NCBI GenBank assembly: GCA_035544955.1 | Contig: DASZZN010000009.1 | Span: forward strand, 124,001-188,000 | Length of the DNA stretch: 64,000 nt | Reading direction: 5' to 3' | Source: Candidatus Dormiibacterota bacterium | GTDB lineage: Bacteria; Chloroflexota; Dormibacteria; CF-121 | Part shown: positions 42,891 through 51,128 of the stretch, one piece after another | Layout of the letters: each line of letters opens with the position of its first letter | Position numbering within the stretch: position 1 is the stretch's first letter | Notes under the pieces: model-generated | What the model was told of the DNA's origin: nothing | Seen by the model: the letters and a program-made list of their open reading frames with translations, nothing else | Database searches by the model: none | Program-made: the position numbers and the translations under genes

Positions 42891-42945
42891 TCGACAGCCG
42901 ACCCGAGTATGCTGCAGCCGCTAGGGCGCTGGTGCGCCGACGCCG

Positions 42946-43497
42946 TTGACGCCTAAGGAGGGATGCGACATCGCTGGGATCGACGGGCAGCCGGAGCCGG
43001 TAACTCCTGCTCGCAGGCCTAGGAAGCGTACCCGGCTTCGCGTTCTGCTCTTGGTTGTCGGCGCGCTCGTCGGAGTGGCGGTAGTTCTGGTCGTTGGAGG
43101 GTCCGTTTTTCAGGGGCTACTAGAGCGATCCGATGCTTCCTCAGGTTCTGGGGCTCCACTGCCCCAGAACTTCCCAGGGGACTTTCCTTTGTACCATCCA
43201 GCGAGCTTGAGCTTGATCGAGTCAAGCCCCGGCACGACGTTTGTTGGCAAGTGGCTAACCGTCGACAGCCAGGCGATGGTGGTTGCGTTCTATCGGCGGC
43301 ATCTGAACGACGGCGATTGGGAGGCCGTAGATGCACGCGTGGCCTCCGGCAGCACCCTGAAGGGCATGTATTTCCAGCGGAAGAGTGCTACCAACTACGT
43401 CGGAACGATCGTCGTCTCCTCTCAGGACCTCTACGGTGTGGTGACAATCTGGGTCTGCACGGCTGCGGACTCCAGTCCTCCAAACCCGTGTCCGTAA
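42946..43497 (+). CDS. Membrane-anchored extracellular protein (array unit 4)
   Basis: This 183-residue protein has one N-terminal transmembrane helix (LRVLLLVVGALVGVAVVLVV) after a basic stretch, then an outside domain beginning PLPQNFPGDFPLYHPASLSL. That phrase is like small Chloroflexota/actinobacterial exported proteins with a 'FP-DFP-YP-A' start. AMVVAFYRRHLNDGDWEAVD follows. A TTG start is used in this call, so the N-terminus is uncertain. Function unknown. Confidence 0.55.
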   Translation: MTPKEGCDIAGIDGQPEPVTPARRPRKRTRLRVLLLVVGALVGVAVVLVVGGSVFQGLLERSDASSGSGAPLPQNFPGDFPLYHPASLSLIESSPGTTFVGKWLTVDSQAMVVAFYRRHLNDGDWEAVDARVASGSTLKGMYFQRKSATNYVGTIVVSSQDLYGVVTIWVCTAADSSPPNPCP

Positions 43498-43669
43498 GAG
43501 TTGACACCGGAACGCGTAGAGCACACTCGGCACTACGGCAGCAGGCCAATCGTCGCGAGGCACGACGTACGCCGGAGCCGCCCAGACCTAAGAACACCGA
43601 TACTTCTGTCGGTGGGGGAGCGTTTGAAGTGGTTGAGGTGCCGAACTTGAGCGACACAGAGCCAGACTG

Positions 43670-44356
43670 ATGGTTAGCCGTTTGTGCCGGCGCCCGTCCG
43701 TCGTGGGTGGTTGGATCACACAAACCTGTGAGCGGCAGGATTTGGTTCGAGAATTCAATGGCCAGGAAAGGGCGCGCATCTCACGCATACGACTGAGGGC
43801 CAGTGTCATCGCGCTGGTGGGGGCCGTGGGCCTCACCAGCTGCACGTCGGGCGCTAGTGGAGTCGCACAGAGCCCTCGCCCGGAGCGGATTGCGCCTTCA
43901 GGCGCCCCGTACTCCTACGTCGTCCCAAAGGGTTTCGAGCCGGTCTTAGGTCATCAAGATCAACCGAATTCAGCGATCGAACACCAAACGTGGCTTGGTC
44001 CGACTGACCTCCCATCCGACAAGGACAACATTTTCGTAGGGGTTCATCCCTTGCCTCAGCCGATGACGGAGTCGGAGCTTGCGAAGGCGAGCGTTGAGAT
44101 TGACCACGGCAAGACTCAGTTCTGGCCGACTGCCGAATCGATAAGCAGCCAGGAACGGGTGACAGTAGGCGGAGCCGTAGGGTTCGCGTACCACATTACG
44201 GGTGCCATGAGCGGGACCACCAAGGTGGACCTTGATGCCTACATTCTCTTCCAAGACAAGACCGAACTGTTCCTCAATTGCCAGTGGATTCCGGCAGACA
44301 AAACCCAAGTGCTCGGAGGGTGTGAAGCGGTTAAGAGTTCGCTAGTTATCGCCTGA
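43670..44356 (+). CDS. Putative lipoprotein (array unit 4)
   Basis: A 228-residue frame with a possible lipobox (VIALVGAVGLTSC) after an unusually long basic N-region, so the true start may lie downstream. The mature domain (YSYVVPKGFEPV, FVGVHPLPQPMTESELAKAS, AGF-like VGGAVGFAYHITG, FLNCQWIPADKTQVLGGCEA) resembles small PsbP/LpqN-like lipoproteins. That similarity is weak. It shares its cassette with 42946-43497, same strand. Confidence 0.5.
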   Translation: MVSRLCRRPSVVGGWITQTCERQDLVREFNGQERARISRIRLRASVIALVGAVGLTSCTSGASGVAQSPRPERIAPSGAPYSYVVPKGFEPVLGHQDQPNSAIEHQTWLGPTDLPSDKDNIFVGVHPLPQPMTESELAKASVEIDHGKTQFWPTAESISSQERVTVGGAVGFAYHITGAMSGTTKVDLDAYILFQDKTELFLNCQWIPADKTQVLGGCEAVKSSLVIA

Positions 44357-44749
44357 GCGACGGCAATGCTACCGCCCGCGTTTCCGGTGGCCGTCGCGAA
44401 GCACGTGGCGACGGCTCGGGGCACATGAAAGTTAGCCGCTAGCTGGAACGGCCGGATCATTTAGGGGGGTTCGCCACTAAGTGCGGCCAGTGACTTTGCC
44501 AACCCCGACGAGTTGACCCAACCATCGCCTTCAATCAAAAGTGGGCGCAAATGGCCCCTAACCACAGGGGCCTACCTGTCAGGCTCTGACTTCGACTTTC
44601 GTTTACGGCATTTCGGCCTCCGGCAGAGAGCACGGTCCTCTCACGAGAGGGGGCAACGCCTTCGACAACCTTCCGTTCACGATTCATCAGAATCAGACCA
44701 AGCCGACGGCCAGCGATACTTTCCACCACAAGAATGCGTTGATAGCTGC
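44357..44749. other. Gene-poor stretch holding repeat copy 4
   Basis: It contains the array repeat at 44495-44534. From 44513 the frame of the next gene is open but the sequence looks non-coding (Arg/Ser/Gln-rich, no domain). Confidence 0.5.
44495..44534 (+). repeat. Array repeat copy 4
   Basis: Diverged copy: TTTGCCAACCCCGACG, AGTTGACCCAA, CCATCGCCTTCAA. Minus-strand frame GWVNSSGLAKSLAAL ends early, so its peptide conservation is weaker. Confidence 0.85.
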
Positions 44750-45250
44750 GTGGGGCCACTGCAAGAGGCGGCGGGCGAACGAATCTCCACGGAAGCCTCT
44801 CGGAAAGGAGTCGCACAGTTCTTGAGCCGAGGCCGGATTGGGGCGTCGCTGCTAGTGGGTGCATGCCTTATTGGTGTCGGAATGTTTCTGCCGTGGCAAC
44901 GAACGGTTGAACAGGGTGGCCAAACCTCGACCCAATCAGGTATCCATCTCGCCGGCACAACCCTGCTGATCATCGCGGCTGCGATGGCGGTCTTTGCCGC
45001 GGCCTATCTAAGGGGCCGCGGAGGCACCGGCCTTAAAGTCACCATGCTCTTCGTCGCGCTGGTCTGCCTTGTATCTGTCCTTCTCGCCGTCAACGCGATC
45101 GGCTTACCGGAGACCACAGATATCATCTCGTTCAGCTTCGACATCGGTTTTTACATGATCGCCTTGGGCACGGTGGTGCTGCTTGGTGGCACGGCTCTGG
45201 CTTTTAAAGAACACGAAACACGGAAGCCCGGTGCCGATGCGACTCCCTGA
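44750..45250 (+). CDS. Four-helix membrane protein (array unit 5)
   Basis: A 166-residue protein from GTG 44750 with four hydrophobic helices (GASLLVGACLIGVGMFLPW, TTLLIIAAAMAVFAAAYL, VTMLFVALVCLVSVLLAV, IGFYMIALGTVVLLGGTAL). GMFLPW after helix 1 is like small Trp-associated membrane proteins of Actinobacteria. The start is uncertain because the open frame extends upstream. It overlaps the next gene. Confidence 0.5.
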   Translation: MGPLQEAAGERISTEASRKGVAQFLSRGRIGASLLVGACLIGVGMFLPWQRTVEQGGQTSTQSGIHLAGTTLLIIAAAMAVFAAAYLRGRGGTGLKVTMLFVALVCLVSVLLAVNAIGLPETTDIISFSFDIGFYMIALGTVVLLGGTALAFKEHETRKPGADATP

Positions 45251-45992
45251 GGGCTGGGGGCCGGGCATTGCCGGCGTCGCCGGTGCGGTCCTGCTTGTGC
45301 TCGGTGTTGTGTTCTTCAGGGGACCAGTCGACGCCTACGTAGCCTCGGTGGACAGCTTTTCGTGGAACTGTGACTCCTGTGAGCATGTACTCAGCGTGAG
45401 CCGAACAGCAAACTGGACCGAGTCATGGTCGTTTACCGGCGCCATGAAACCGAATACGCCGCCCCTGGCTCGTGGCGACCAGGTCAAGATCGAAAGCACC
45501 CCTCACCGGCTCGTGGCGTTTACCGCGCTCAACCCTGCGGGGGGCGGTGAACGATACGTCACCGATCAGGAATTTCTACCGCCATTCGGACCTGCGACGG
45601 GTCTTGTCGGCTGGGGCAGTCTCATCCTCGGAGCGCTGCTGCTCGGTATCGCGATCTGGTCCTTCGTGCGGCGGCAGGCGCAATTGGACCGTAGGCTTTC
45701 GGCCCAAAGTCTTGTCGGCGGACTGATCTGCCTGGCTCCCGCGCTGTATTTCTTTGCGCTGTTTTCTGGCCGGCTCGACGCCGTCGATTTCCTCGGCCTG
45801 AGCTTTGTGGTGTGGTTGGTTGCGGCCGGCACGGCGATCGTGCTGGGCATTATGGCTCGGCGGAAAGAACATGATCAGGTGGCCACGCTAATGGCCACCG
45901 CTGGTCTCGGCCTCTCGATTGGTCTGACGGTCGGCTGGCCGGTAGTGTTCATGGCCGTTCTGTCGGCCGCTTTTAGTGCAGGCGGGGGGTAG
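45237..45992 (+). CDS. DUF3592-like membrane protein (array unit 5)
   Basis: This 251-residue protein has one N-terminal helix, an outside domain with CDSCEHVLSVS and a W-x-E-S-W-S-F segment, then four C-terminal helices (LVGWGSLILGALLLGIAIW, LVGGLICLAPALYFFALF, FVVWLVAAGTAIVLGIMA, IGLTVGWPVVFMAVLSAAF). The layout resembles DUF3592-type proteins, with low certainty. The ATG overlaps the upstream gene by 14 bp, so they are coupled. Confidence 0.5.
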   Translation: MRLPEGWGPGIAGVAGAVLLVLGVVFFRGPVDAYVASVDSFSWNCDSCEHVLSVSRTANWTESWSFTGAMKPNTPPLARGDQVKIESTPHRLVAFTALNPAGGGERYVTDQEFLPPFGPATGLVGWGSLILGALLLGIAIWSFVRRQAQLDRRLSAQSLVGGLICLAPALYFFALFSGRLDAVDFLGLSFVVWLVAAGTAIVLGIMARRKEHDQVATLMATAGLGLSIGLTVGWPVVFMAVLSAAFSAGGG

Positions 45993-46159
45993 AGGCCTCG
46001 ATTCGCGCTGCACGAGCTCGGCGACTGAGGCGAAGCTTTAGTCGGGGCTCATGGCAGATCTCCCGCGTAGGTTTCTAGTCTGGCCGTATGCGGCGGCCGC
46101 TTCGACAAGAAAGCGCGCAGCCAATGCGGCCAGGGAGGCCCCCGAAATCAGACGCAAGC

Positions 46160-46199
46160 GTTGCCAGACCTGACCAGTCAGCCCAGCCATCGCCTTCAA
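46160..46199 (+). repeat. Array repeat copy 5
   Basis: GTTGCCAGACCTGACC, AGTCAGCCCAG, CCATCGCCTTCAA, with a full match to the tRNA core. Minus-strand frame GWADWSGLATLASDF. Confidence 0.9.
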
Positions 46200-46251
46200 G
46201 CGCACTCACGCCTATCTTGCTTCGCTACGTAGAGCAACCTCACCGAGGAAG

Positions 46252-46602
46252 CTAGTCGGAGCCGACTGGTCCCCGTCGGTATTTGGGTCCATCCGCCTGG
46301 AGCTCGACCGCATAGCCGAAGGCCCGGGGGGTCACATCTGATCGGCCGCCAAATGTCCGCGCAATCTCAGCAAGCTCGGGACCCAGACTGGTGGCCACCT
46401 CATCGAAGACGGCGGCGGGATCGCCGCCGAGACGCCTAACGCAGTCATGGAAAGGAGCAAGGCCGACCATGACGTCACGGTCGTCGAGGACAGGCTCGCA
46501 GGAACGTAGGTATGCGATCAATCCCTCCCTGAGGACCGGGAGAGACCGACGGCGCAATGCCCGGGTACACACTTCGAGCGACTGAGATTCCGGTCGCGGC
46601 AT
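46252..46602 (-). CDS. Hypothetical protein (array unit 6)
   Basis: A 116-residue helical soluble protein (LEVCTRALRRRSLPVLREGL, VMVGLAPFHDCVRRLGGDPA, VFDEVATSLGPELAEIART). The pattern suggests a small accessory or immunity-type protein but nothing specific. It is the only gene between repeat copies 5 and 6. The stop is 53 bp from copy 5. Confidence 0.5.
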   Translation of the reverse strand: MPRPESQSLEVCTRALRRRSLPVLREGLIAYLRSCEPVLDDRDVMVGLAPFHDCVRRLGGDPAAVFDEVATSLGPELAEIARTFGGRSDVTPRAFGYAVELQADGPKYRRGPVGSD

Positions 46603-46664
46603 CTCGCTGAAAATACCGTATTCTCCGGTCTCCGCCGGAGCCGGGTCCTAAGTCCTGCTTTGGA

Positions 46665-46877
46665 TCATAGATCGGGCTTCTCTAAGAATGGAATGGTGCC
46701 GAGAAGGCTCCCGATTAGCCTCCTCGGAAGCTCGTCTACCTCAGCGATGAGAGTTGCTAACCCTGACCAGTTGACCCAGCCATTGTCCACTATCGGTTCC
46801 TCGACGCCGCGGACGACCCGAGCCTCAAGCCAGGCCACGGACGAACCGCCTTCTCTCGGCGGCATCTGTTCACTCAT
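46665..46877 (-). CDS. Possible 70-residue protein that includes repeat copy 6
   Basis: An ATG at 46877 overlaps the end of the upstream gene by 8 bp and opens a 70-codon frame: SEQMPPREGGSSVAWLEARV, then NGWVNWSGLATLIAEVDELP and IGSLLGTIPFLEKPDL. This is the only copy where the peptide encoded by the array repeat sits in a frame with a plausible start. In this copy the DNA core (CATTGTCCAC) has diverged from the tRNA core while the peptide is kept. Whether it is translated is unknown. Confidence 0.4.
   Translation of the reverse strand: MSEQMPPREGGSSVAWLEARVVRGVEEPIVDNGWVNWSGLATLIAEVDELPRRLIGSLLGTIPFLEKPDL
46753..46792 (+). repeat. Array repeat copy 6 (core degenerate)
   Basis: GTTGCTAACCCTGACC, AGTTGACCCAG, then CCATTGTCCACTA instead of the tRNA-like end. 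The left part is intact. Confidence 0.85.
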
Positions 46878-47208
46878 AGGTCTTCGCAGCGTGAAGGATC
46901 TTAGCCACCAGGCCCCATGACGGCTCACGGGGCTCCTCGATATGCTGGTTCTTGAAAAAGCCTGGCATGTCGTGAATCCATGCCGCCAGCGCCTCCAGGT
47001 AGCGGTCGAGCGTCGGATTTTCCCAATCGTCTTCCGACACGCGCAGATCGTCTCGAAGCGCATGGACAAAAGCGGCCAAATCTGTTCGCGTCTGAACAGC
47101 CTCTTCACGCGCGAGTAGCTCCATGTTAGGCAAAGTCATCATCTCCCGAAGCTGAATCGTAGCTGGATTGAGAGGCCGTCGCTGATCGTTGTCTAAAGGC
47201 TGGCCCAA
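46870..47208 (-). CDS. DUF7660-like protein (array unit 7)
   Basis: This 112-residue protein's C-terminal 75 residues read FVHALRDDLRVSEDDWENPT, LDRYLEALAAWIHDMPGFFK and PSWGLVAKILHAAKTYE. That W-ENPTL-x-x-[FY]-LEALAAW pattern is the DUF7660 type, small acidic proteins seen in immunity-like and integron-like contexts. A shorter start at an internal Met is possible. It overlaps the 70-residue frame downstream by 8 bp. Confidence 0.65.
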   Translation of the reverse strand: MGQPLDNDQRRPLNPATIQLREMMTLPNMELLAREEAVQTRTDLAAFVHALRDDLRVSEDDWENPTLDRYLEALAAWIHDMPGFFKNQHIEEPREPSWGLVAKILHAAKTYE

Positions 47209-47309
47209 AGGTATGCGATCTCATTGGGCGTGGTCATTCTGAGCTGACGTCAACGCCCAGGAGACGATGCAGAGAGACAGCGACTGCTTCGGTGACCTCG
47301 GCTAACAGA

Positions 47310-47349
47310 GTTGCGAACTCTGACCAATTGACCCAGCCTTCGCCTTCAA
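47310..47349 (+). repeat. Array repeat copy 7
   Basis: GTTGCGAACTCTGACC, AATTGACCCAG, CCTTCGCCTTCAA. Minus-strand frame GWVNWSEFATLLAEV then LHRLLGVDV. Confidence 0.92.
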
Positions 47350-47422
47350 CCGACCTCGGCGTCTGCCGGCGAGGTGAAGGTACAGTCTGCCGTTGCAGAA
47401 CCGAGATATAGGCAGGCCGCCC

Positions 47423-48445
47423 CTACGGCCTGCCGGTCAGGTAGCGGCGCGGGTTGTCGACAAGTAATTTGGAAATCGTGTCCTGCTTCACGCCGGCGGC
47501 CCGGAGCCGGGGAACGATCGCCTTCAACACGTGAGAGTACCCGTTGCCGCCGAAGCGGATAAGCTGGAGTTTGGTGCAGACATCCTGCGAGAGGAGAATC
47601 TGGGCTGACCACCCGGCTTCGAGCAGCCGGAGGAGCGCATCGAGCCGCTGGTCGTCGGTCGGCTCTTTTGAATCCGGCCCGAAGACCTCTTCCGAGCCCA
47701 GCGTGTCGAAGCTGAGCCAGGCGCCGCGGACCGCCAGCGAGCAGTGGTAATCGTAGTCGAGCTGCTCGTCCATGTGGCTCAGCGCCACCCGCCGAAGATC
47801 GACGCCCTCCGCCTGCAGGATGTCGAGGATACGTGGGCCTTCGCGATGGAAGATCGCGGGATGGACATTGATCGACACCCCGGTCTTAAAATGCGCGCGG
47901 GCCGCAGCGCGCAGTACCTTGACCTCCTCGGGCAGGATGGGTGAGGAGGTGCCCAGCTCGCCTAGCAGGCCGGCGCGCACGCTGGTCCCGTTGATGCCGA
48001 CCAGGATCGCCCCAACGAAGCGGGCCGCAAGCTCGTCGACGGTCATTCCGGCGACCCAGGGCGGATGCGCGAACGCCCGGTAGACGCCAGTCCCCACAAC
48101 GATCTGGACGGCACTGCGCTGCGAGATGCGCCGCAACGCCTCTGGCTTTGGATCGAGGCCGTCGACCGTCATGTCGATCACGCTGTGCCCGCCGGCTTGC
48201 CCGAAGGCGCGCAGCTCCTCGGCCGCCGCGTCCTCGTCGTCGATGAGTAGGTTGTCGCGCGACTCATAGGGGTTCTGGACCCAGGTCGCCCGCGACTGCA
48301 CCGTGACCGGCGTCTGTGCCAGGGCCCGGCGCTCGTCGGTCGCGGGTTCGTTCCACAGCCCACGCAGATCGATCAGGAGGTGCTCATGCCCAAGGGTGAC
48401 CCCGAGCGTCTCCGGCTCGATCGGACCGCAAACCGTCTGGATCAT
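47423..48445 (-). CDS. Phosphotriesterase-family hydrolase (PHP/lactonase-like, array unit 8)
   Basis: A 340-residue amidohydrolase-fold enzyme. GVTLGHEHLLIDLRG provides the H-x-H metal ligands, GLLGELGTSSPILPEEVKVL carries Glu where true phosphotriesterases have carboxylated Lys (as in E. coli Php), then SINVHPAIFHREG, VALSHMDEQLDY and LLSQDVCTKLQL (metal Asp). This points to a lactonase or esterase rather than a pesticide hydrolase. The start at ATG 48445 matches the family N-terminus. It is the sole gene in its cassette. Confidence 0.9.
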   Translation of the reverse strand: MIQTVCGPIEPETLGVTLGHEHLLIDLRGLWNEPATDERRALAQTPVTVQSRATWVQNPYESRDNLLIDDEDAAAEELRAFGQAGGHSVIDMTVDGLDPKPEALRRISQRSAVQIVVGTGVYRAFAHPPWVAGMTVDELAARFVGAILVGINGTSVRAGLLGELGTSSPILPEEVKVLRAAARAHFKTGVSINVHPAIFHREGPRILDILQAEGVDLRRVALSHMDEQLDYDYHCSLAVRGAWLSFDTLGSEEVFGPDSKEPTDDQRLDALLRLLEAGWSAQILLSQDVCTKLQLIRFGGNGYSHVLKAIVPRLRAAGVKQDTISKLLVDNPRRYLTGRP

Positions 48446-48835
48446 GCTGACGTGGTCGGATCCACCGGCGACCAGCATAGGGCGCCGTGGAGCCCCGCCT
48501 TCGGCCCGCCGTTAGCTGGCCCTGTTGCTGTGAGAAGACGATTCAGTCCGGCGGCGAAATCACGGCCCAGATGGGCTAAGCGAGTTGCCAAATCTGACCA
48601 ATTGACCCAGGCATCGCCTTCGACTTACCTGCGTCGCATGAGCGACGCCGCGTCACGAATCTGGTTTACATTTTCCAGGGAACCATTTTCGAGGCAGCTC
48701 GGTCGAAATATGGTCCCCGCTCCAGGCCAGTCCGCACCGTCAATCCCATTGTCAACGGACATGCGTCCAGCCGCGTGGCTCCCCGCGACGGCGGGTGCCT
48801 ATCTCCTCCCTTCTCGCAGCGCTCGCCCAGCTAAT
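48446..48835. other. Gene-free stretch holding repeat copy 8
   Basis: Only the array repeat at 48584-48623 was recognised in this ~390-bp gap. Small open frames here have no coding character. Confidence 0.6.
48584..48623 (+). repeat. Array repeat copy 8
   Basis: GTTGCCAAATCTGACC, AATTGACCCAG, GCATCGCCTTCGA. Minus-strand frame AWVNWSDLATRLAHL then LNRLLTATG. Confidence 0.92.
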
Positions 48836-49210
48836 TCAGACACCGAGCAGTCCGAGCTCATTCCCCTCTAAGTCGCTTATGACGGCAAACCGGGCGGCCG
48901 CAGCTGGAAGCTTCGTCGGGGGCACCACCGTCGAAGCTCCGAGCGAACGCGCTCGTGCGAGGGCGGCTTCGAGGTTGTCAACCTGGACATAGAACGTCAG
49001 CCCGGGCGAACCTGACGGCGACGGCATGATTCCGCCCGGGATCCCGGCGCCTGGCGTCGCGTAGCGGTGCTCAGGGTTGGTATCGATCATCGAGTAATTC
49101 AAGAGCTCGCTCTCGGGGCCCAGCTCCCAAGCGAAGAGCGCGGAATAGAACGATTTCTGGCGCGTCAAGTCCCGCGCGCGGATTTCGAAATGAACTACAG
49201 GGTTACCCAT
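48836..49210 (-). CDS. VOC-superfamily (glyoxalase-like) protein (array unit 9)
   Basis: A 124-residue single-module VOC protein: MGNPVVHFEIRARDLTRQKS, FYSALFAWELGPES, GGIMPSPSGSPGLTFYVQVD, LEAALARARSLGAST and FAVISDLEGNELGLLGV. His and Glu metal positions (VHFEI, GNELGLL) are kept. Members include glyoxalases, dioxygenases and drug-binding proteins; the substrate is unknown. AGGAG lies 9-12 nt upstream of ATG 49210. Confidence 0.88.
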   Translation of the reverse strand: MGNPVVHFEIRARDLTRQKSFYSALFAWELGPESELLNYSMIDTNPEHRYATPGAGIPGGIMPSPSGSPGLTFYVQVDNLEAALARARSLGASTVVPPTKLPAAAARFAVISDLEGNELGLLGV

Positions 49211-49390
49211 GCTTCTGATCTCCTCTCTTGCCTCTCCCTTCATCGCGATGGCGGATGGCACGCCGGTTGGCTATTAAGGATACGTGGCTCACTCTTGGTT
49301 GTCCGGCGGCGTAGGCGCATGATGGCATTGCTATCAAGCGGAAGCCGCCTCAGTAACAGACGAAGGCTGGCGTCAACGCTCCCCAAGAGA

Positions 49391-49431
49391 GTTGCTAATT
49401 CCGACCAATTGACCCAGCCAATCGCCTTCAG
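49391..49431 (+). repeat. Array repeat copy 9 (one inserted base)
   Basis: GTTGCTAATTCCGACC, AATTGACCCAG, CCAATCGCCTTCAGC with an extra A in the core. Minus-strand frame GWVNWSELATLLGSV then LRRLP. Confidence 0.9.
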
Positions 49432-49501
49432 CCAGCCACGGATACCATGGGGGTGCAACTGGCCGGCGCGATGAAACGGTAGGCGCGCAGCTTCGCCCCG
49501 G

Positions 49502-49933
49502 TCAGAACACCCGACGGCCCTCTCGGTATCGATCAAGCAGCCCCGGATAGTCCATAAAAACCTCGACCTCGGCCTCATTGATCTCTTCGATCAGGTCTGT
49601 AATGGTTATTTGCGCCCCAGTTATGGGCTGAGCGTCTGGGCCTACGAGCGTGAGGCCAAGGGAACTGACCCGCCGTCTGTACTCTGTGAGCTTCGCCTGA
49701 TCCGTGGCTGCTTCGCCGCTCCAGGACACCGCCTCGGCGTACAGCCTGATGATTGGCTTGAACTCGGCGTATCGATCATTAGGTAAGAAATGGCCTCCAT
49801 ACACGCCCATTGATTCATCCGCCCACTCCAAGAGTGTCTCGCCGATGTCGACGGCATTGGCCAAGAGGTGAAAGCTAGGGAGTTGAGCTGGATTGTGCAC
49901 CGTCTGTAAGGGTCTCACAGGAATTAATGACAC
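49502..49933 (-). CDS. Hypothetical protein (array unit 10)
   Basis: This 143-residue soluble protein has HNPAQLPSFHLLANAVDIGE at the N-terminus, a mixed alpha/beta middle (FKPIIRLYAEAVSWSGEAAT) and a late acidic helix (TITDLIEEINEAEVEVFMDY). No family recognised. It is alone in its cassette, with the stop 71 bp from copy 9. Confidence 0.5.
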   Translation of the reverse strand: MSLIPVRPLQTVHNPAQLPSFHLLANAVDIGETLLEWADESMGVYGGHFLPNDRYAEFKPIIRLYAEAVSWSGEAATDQAKLTEYRRRVSSLGLTLVGPDAQPITGAQITITDLIEEINEAEVEVFMDYPGLLDRYREGRRVF

Positions 49934-50076
49934 GAACGGGCGCTGGTCTGGACTCGCCCTTCGGTGCTCGGGTATGGCTTAGGCCTTCACCACCGCAAGC
50001 TTGAGGGTCGACGACGCAAGGAACCAGGAGGCGATGCAGGGCGCCGACGACCTCTTGAGTGACAGCGGCCATTAGA

Positions 50077-50116
50077 GTTGCCAAACCTGACCAATTGACC
50101 CAGCCATCGCCTTCAA
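50077..50116 (+). repeat. Array repeat copy 10
   Basis: GTTGCCAAACCTGACC, AATTGACCCAG, CCATCGCCTTCAA, the best match to the consensus and a full match to the tRNA core. The stop codon of the minus-strand gene at 50113-50892 lies inside it. Minus-strand frame GWVNWSGLATLMAAV then LHRLLV. Confidence 0.95.
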
Positions 50117-50892
50117 CCAGACTTGCCGGCGCTGCGAATGGTCTCCAACTCAGCAAGAACGAGAAATAGGATGCCTGCGCCCACCGCTAGCGTCCCCCAG
50201 ACTTGGCCCACGGCTCCGGGGGCGTCGGGGAACACGACTGATGCCGCGCCGACGAAGATTGATGCCGCTCCGGCGCTCCAAGCCGAAATCCTCCAGCCCT
50301 TTGTTTTCAAGCAAGCGAGCATGCCAACCAGCACGATGGCAATAGCGGCGGCCGCCATCTCCGCGAAACGGTCGGCATGGTGAGGCGGGCCGACGAACTG
50401 ACGCGCCTGCGCAAGCATGTTTATGGCGTAGGCAACAGCCGGGACGGCCCCGACTATGCAGACTGCAGCCAGCGAGGCGGTAGGACCAGCCCCCCGCTTG
50501 AAGAATTCTCGGCGGGCTGGGTGGAGAACAACCAGGATCGCCACCGCGGCCAGGAAGAGTAGCGACGCCTGCAGGGGCTCTTGCCGACTACCGATCAGCG
50601 CCGTGATAAGGAAGGCAAGAATCCCGAGGACGGCCTGCTGCACCCCAGCGATCCTGCGTGCGGGCGACCGCAGCTGGACCAGCAACCCTACAGTAATGAT
50701 GATCCCGGCGAGCGCGCCATGACTGAGCTCGCTGACCGGGGTGGACACCCCGAAGGGTTTTTCGAACCACCCGATCACGAGCACGGTTAGCCCGAAGAAA
50801 CCGATTCCAAACGCCAGTGACAGGACGGTAGCCCAGAGGAAGAATGCGATGCGACGGACGGAACTGGGTGCGGGGGCTACCGGGGCGCCCAC
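50113..50892 (-). CDS. Eight-helix membrane protein (array unit 11)
   Basis: A 259-residue polytopic protein with helices such as IAFFLWATVLSLAFGIGFFG, GALAGIIITVGLLVQL, VQQAVLGILAFLITALIG and VWGTLAVGAGILFLVLAELE. No transporter motifs seen. Its TGA falls inside repeat copy 10, the closest gene-repeat junction in the array. Confidence 0.6.
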   Translation of the reverse strand: MGAPVAPAPSSVRRIAFFLWATVLSLAFGIGFFGLTVLVIGWFEKPFGVSTPVSELSHGALAGIIITVGLLVQLRSPARRIAGVQQAVLGILAFLITALIGSRQEPLQASLLFLAAVAILVVLHPARREFFKRGAGPTASLAAVCIVGAVPAVAYAINMLAQARQFVGPPHHADRFAEMAAAAIAIVLVGMLACLKTKGWRISAWSAGAASIFVGAASVVFPDAPGAVGQVWGTLAVGAGILFLVLAELETIRSAGKSG

Positions 50893-51048
50893 GTGGTGCT
50901 TCCGCCTCCGTGGGATCGCCCAAGGGAATTCGCGCGACTGCTATCTGCCTTTCGGCACATCGGTATCGGTCGCATCTTGGCGCTCAAGAATAGCCGGACG
51001 AGACGGTTCACGGACGGTTCGACCCGGTGGCAGAGGCGGGCCAACCGA

Positions 51049-51088
51049 GTTGCTAACTCTGACCAGTTGACCCAGCTCTGCCCCTAAC
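51049..51088 (+). repeat. Array repeat copy 11 (core degenerate)
   Basis: GTTGCTAACTCTGACC, AGTTGACCCAG, then CTCTGCCCCTAAC in place of the tRNA-like end. Minus-strand frame SWVNWSELATRLARL then VNRLV. Confidence 0.87.
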
Positions 51089-51128
51089 CGCCAATGGGCG
51101 ACACCAGCAAGCTTGCGGTAATCAAACC

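Noticed and set aside
42211-47430. Stop-codon readthrough or frameshifting that would fuse cassette genes to the repeat peptide
   Set aside because: The peptide frame is in phase with the upstream gene after its stop in two cassettes (stops at 42309 and 47423) but out of phase in others (40881, 50113), so no consistent recoding signal is seen.
47423-48445. True organophosphate-degrading phosphotriesterase
   Set aside because: The metal-bridging position is Glu (GELGTS) as in Php and lactonase relatives, so pesticide hydrolysis cannot be assumed.
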